64,000 nucleotides of DNA from Fibrisoma montanum (GTDB lineage: Bacteria; Bacteroidota; Bacteroidia; Cytophagales; Spirosomataceae). The stretch is taken from positions 62,001-126,000 of the forward strand of contig NZ_QXED01000004.1 in the NCBI RefSeq assembly GCF_003583365.1, given 5' to 3'. Position 1 is the stretch's first letter. The number at the start of each line of letters is the position of its first letter. Shown here piece by piece: positions 61,772-64,000 of this stretch. A program made the translations under genes and the position numbers. The notes under the pieces were generated by a model. It searched no databases. It saw only the letters and a program-made list of their open reading frames with translations, and was not told the DNA's origin.

Positions 61772-63832
61772 CTAGTTAGGTTTAGAGGCTACTCGCCCTA
61801 AAACAACGGCCAATCCTGCAAAAGCCAACGCACCCAGCAGCATATAGCCCCCTTCGCCCAGTGCGCCCGCCAGCGCCGGTTCGAGCGTTAAACTCGACAG
61901 AGCGTTATAGATAGAATCATTAACAGAAAGCAAAGCTACGAGTACCCCAGCCAACGCACCACCGGCTACGAGACCCGTAGCAAACAGATTGCCGCGTCCA
62001 AGGTCGGCGTCTTCTTCGACGATGTTCCGCCGTTTGGCATTCCAGTCGGTAAAGGCTTTCACACACCCCCCAATGAAAATTGGCAGCGTTGTCGACAACG
62101 GGAGATACAGACCAACCGCAAACGCCAGCGCACTTACGCCCACCAATTCAAACACAAACGCCAGAAAGGCTCCTACCAGCACAAACTGCCAGTCGAGGTT
62201 AAACGACAGCAGCCCTTTAATAAGCGTAGCCATGAGGGTACCCTGCGGAGCCGGAAACTTATCGCTGCCGATGGCATGCGTAATGCCCTGAGCCAGTAAG
62301 TCAGGTGTTGGTGTATCCAGAATTTTGACCGTTGCACCAATCACCAGCGATGAGACAATAACCCCCACAAACAGGGCCATCTGCTGGTATTTAGGCGTAG
62401 CGCCAACCAGATAACCGGTCTTCAGATCCTGCGACGTAGCACCGGCCGTAGCAGCCGCCACGCAAATCATACTGCCCACTACCAGAACGGCCGGTTCAAA
62501 CGCTTTTCCGGTCAATCCAAAGCCGATGAACACCAGGGCCGTTCCCATAATGGTGGCGATGGTCATACCCGACACGGGCGACGAACTTGACCCGATCAGG
62601 CCGACAATCCGGCTGGCTACCGTCACGAAGAAAAAGCCAAAGACAATGACCAGAATACCCAGCAGCAGCTTGGTCAGCAACGTATCGCCCGGTACCTGCG
62701 GCAGGATAACCATCAAACCAACCAGAATCAGGCTGCCAAACACCACAACCCGAATGGATAAATCCTGTTCGGTTCGACGAACGGCGCTGCTCTCGGCGCT
62801 TAAATCGACGCTACTCCGGGTAAAACTCTGCCGGAACGACGATATAATCGTTGGGATCGTTTTCAACAGCGTCATGAATCCGCCCGCCGTTACGGCACCG
62901 GCACCTATCTGCCGGATGTAGGCCCGGTAAATGGCCGCGGCCGTATCGCCGAACGTTTTAGTCTCCGGGTTCCAGCCGCCCGGGCCGCCAGCTACGTTAA
63001 CATCGGCCAGATAACCGAGCTTCTGAAGCTGAGCCGCGATAATCTCGCCCGGTACCAGCGAGGCCAACAGCGGAATCAGGCCAAGCCAGGCCAGGATTCC
63101 GCCACCGACGAGTACCGCCGAAATCCTGAATCCGATGATGTAGCCGACGCCCAGGTACTCAGGCGTAATTTCGCCCGCTACCTGCGCCGATGGGAAAAAG
63201 CGATTGGCCTGTTTCGTGGCCCAGACGGGCACTTCGGCAATGATGTGCAGCACTTTCTGCAACACAGCGTAGAGGAGGGCTACACCAAGCCCCTGGTAGG
63301 CTGTTTTGGCAAAGTTACCGCCCCGCTCTCCGGCCATCAATACCGATGCACAGGCCGTACCTTCGGGGTAGGGCAGGGTGCCGTGTTCCTGCACAATCAG
63401 CGACCGGCGCAGCGGGATCATCATCAGGGTGCCCACCAGTCCGCCCAGAATGGCAAGCGTCAGAATGGTCCAGTAGTTGAAGAAGTCGGCACCGACACTC
63501 TGGCCATTTTCACCAGCGGTCAGAAACAGAAAACCGGGCATCGTAAAAACAACCCCGGATGCAATGGATTCGCCGGCTGATCCTGTTGTTTGAATGATAT
63601 TATTTTCGAGAATCGTAGTGTTCAGGAACCGCCGGCCGAGCGATATGGCCAATACGGCAATGGGAATGGAAGCTGACACCGAGAGTCCGGCTTTGAGCGA
63701 TAGATAGACGGTAGCAGCGCCAAAGAGTATGCCGAAAACAGCACCGGTGATAATCGCCTTGAGCGTAAATTCAGCCGGCGATTCGGTCGCGGGAACAAAG
63801 GGTTTGAGGTCAGGTACGGATTTGGTTTCCAT
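61772..63832 (-). CDS. OPT family oligopeptide transporter
   Basis: Large inner-membrane transporter of 686 residues with about fifteen hydrophobic segments. It begins with a short cytoplasmic tail and FTLKAIITGAVFGILFGAAT, then has the OPT-typical GSAGESIASGVVFTMPGFLF, YPEGTACASVLMAGERGG near 151-168, and FNYWTILTLAILGGLVGTL. Members move short peptides or metal chelates with protons. The 131-base spacer upstream, towards the tRNA-Gly, has no clear TAnnTTTG box for this gene. Confidence 0.9.
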   Translation of the reverse strand: METKSVPDLKPFVPATESPAEFTLKAIITGAVFGILFGAATVYLSLKAGLSVSASIPIAVLAISLGRRFLNTTILENNIIQTTGSAGESIASGVVFTMPGFLFLTAGENGQSVGADFFNYWTILTLAILGGLVGTLMMIPLRRSLIVQEHGTLPYPEGTACASVLMAGERGGNFAKTAYQGLGVALLYAVLQKVLHIIAEVPVWATKQANRFFPSAQVAGEITPEYLGVGYIIGFRISAVLVGGGILAWLGLIPLLASLVPGEIIAAQLQKLGYLADVNVAGGPGGWNPETKTFGDTAAAIYRAYIRQIGAGAVTAGGFMTLLKTIPTIISSFRQSFTRSSVDLSAESSAVRRTEQDLSIRVVVFGSLILVGLMVILPQVPGDTLLTKLLLGILVIVFGFFFVTVASRIVGLIGSSSSPVSGMTIATIMGTALVFIGFGLTGKAFEPAVLVVGSMICVAAATAGATSQDLKTGYLVGATPKYQQMALFVGVIVSSLVIGATVKILDTPTPDLLAQGITHAIGSDKFPAPQGTLMATLIKGLLSFNLDWQFVLVGAFLAFVFELVGVSALAFAVGLYLPLSTTLPIFIGGCVKAFTDWNAKRRNIVEEDADLGRGNLFATGLVAGGALAGVLVALLSVNDSIYNALSSLTLEPALAGALGEGGYMLLGALAFAGLAVVLGRVASKPN

Positions 63833-63922
63833 GTAAGCGGAGAATTTCAGTGAAATAATAACGCTTTTCCGGCAAACCCTTCCCGGAACAATTGAATTTA
63901 TTCAACAGCCCTGGTCAATCCC

Positions 63923-63952
63923 TTGACTTTTATGCAGACAGTGCGATATTTG
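63923..63952 (+). promoter_or_regulatory. probable promoter of tRNA-Gly
   Basis: TTG (63923-63925), a 19-base spacer and GATATTTG (63945-63952), one base off the TAnnTTTG box. Transcription would start near 63958, just before the tRNA. Confidence 0.45.
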
Positions 63953-63964
63953 TGTACATAAGAA

Positions 63965-64000
63965 GCGGAAGTAGCTCAGTTGGTAGAGCGGCAGCTTCCC
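63965..64000 (+). tRNA. tRNA-Gly (CCC), 5' part, cut by the window end
   Basis: GCGGAAG (63965-63971) is the same acceptor strand as tRNA-Gly(TCC) at 29216. The D arm GCTC...GAGC is intact and the anticodon stem strand GCAGC is followed by TTCCC, giving anticodon CCC at positions 34-36 (63998-64000). The rest is outside the window. Confidence 0.85.

Overview
The window looks like a chromosomal segment of a Bacteroidota bacterium, most likely a Cytophagales member of the Spirosoma type. Evidence: a GldH gliding lipoprotein, DUF4293 and DUF3467 proteins, BlaI/M56 genes with plug-like domains, a TonB receptor with an N-terminal carboxypeptidase-regulatory-like domain, weak Shine-Dalgarno sites, and many promoters of the Bacteroidota form TTG-N19/20-TAnnTTTG. 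No rRNA, CRISPR array, insertion sequence, integrase or prophage was seen. The placement is inferred from families and promoters, not from a database search.

Layout. 1-5.2 kb (+): plsY, an M20 dipeptidase, a DUF1207-like envelope protein and purB. 5.3-12.1 kb (-): proC, a TlpA-like thioredoxin, gatB, then the carotenoid genes crtB and crtI with an ECF sigma factor. 12.1-12.5 kb: the only gene-free stretch over 300 bp, with a cluster of TCCACA hexamers; transcription diverges from it. 12.5-20.9 kb: TonB receptor, kdsD-like isomerase, recQ, purD and a Cys-rich RicT/PSP1 protein. 20.9-23.5 kb (-): blaI, an M56 (BlaR1-like) gene that appears split by a frameshift, and a small plug-like secreted protein. 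23.6-28.9 kb: gldH, PAP2, DUF4293, mnmD, a thioredoxin-like protein and an M13 peptidase.

29.0-44.2 kb (+) is the information-processing core: tRNA-Tyr, -Gly, -Thr, tuf, tRNA-Trp, secE, nusG, rplK, rplA, rplJ, rplL, rpoB, rpoC, a DUF3467 gene, rpsL and rpsG. The ribosomal run stops at a terminator straight after rpsG; fusA is not next.

44.3-64 kb is mixed housekeeping and envelope content: aldose epimerase, OmpA lipoprotein, divergent Nramp-like transporter, lactonase, cold-shock protein, P1, M48 and M28 peptidases, YihY/BrkB, a DnaJ-like/CbpM pair, SRPBCC protein, CE1-like esterase, a four-gene operon with a cytoplasmic sulfite-oxidase-like molybdoenzyme, an FNR-like reductase and a DUF6510 four-cysteine protein, an OPT transporter, and the first half of a tRNA-Gly cut by the window end.

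The most notable points are the split M56 gene, the molybdoenzyme/FNR/DUF6510 operon as a possibly uncharacterised redox system, the TCCACA cluster at the orientation switch, the Nramp-like protein without the canonical metal-binding motifs, and imperfect inverted repeats of simple composition in several spacers.
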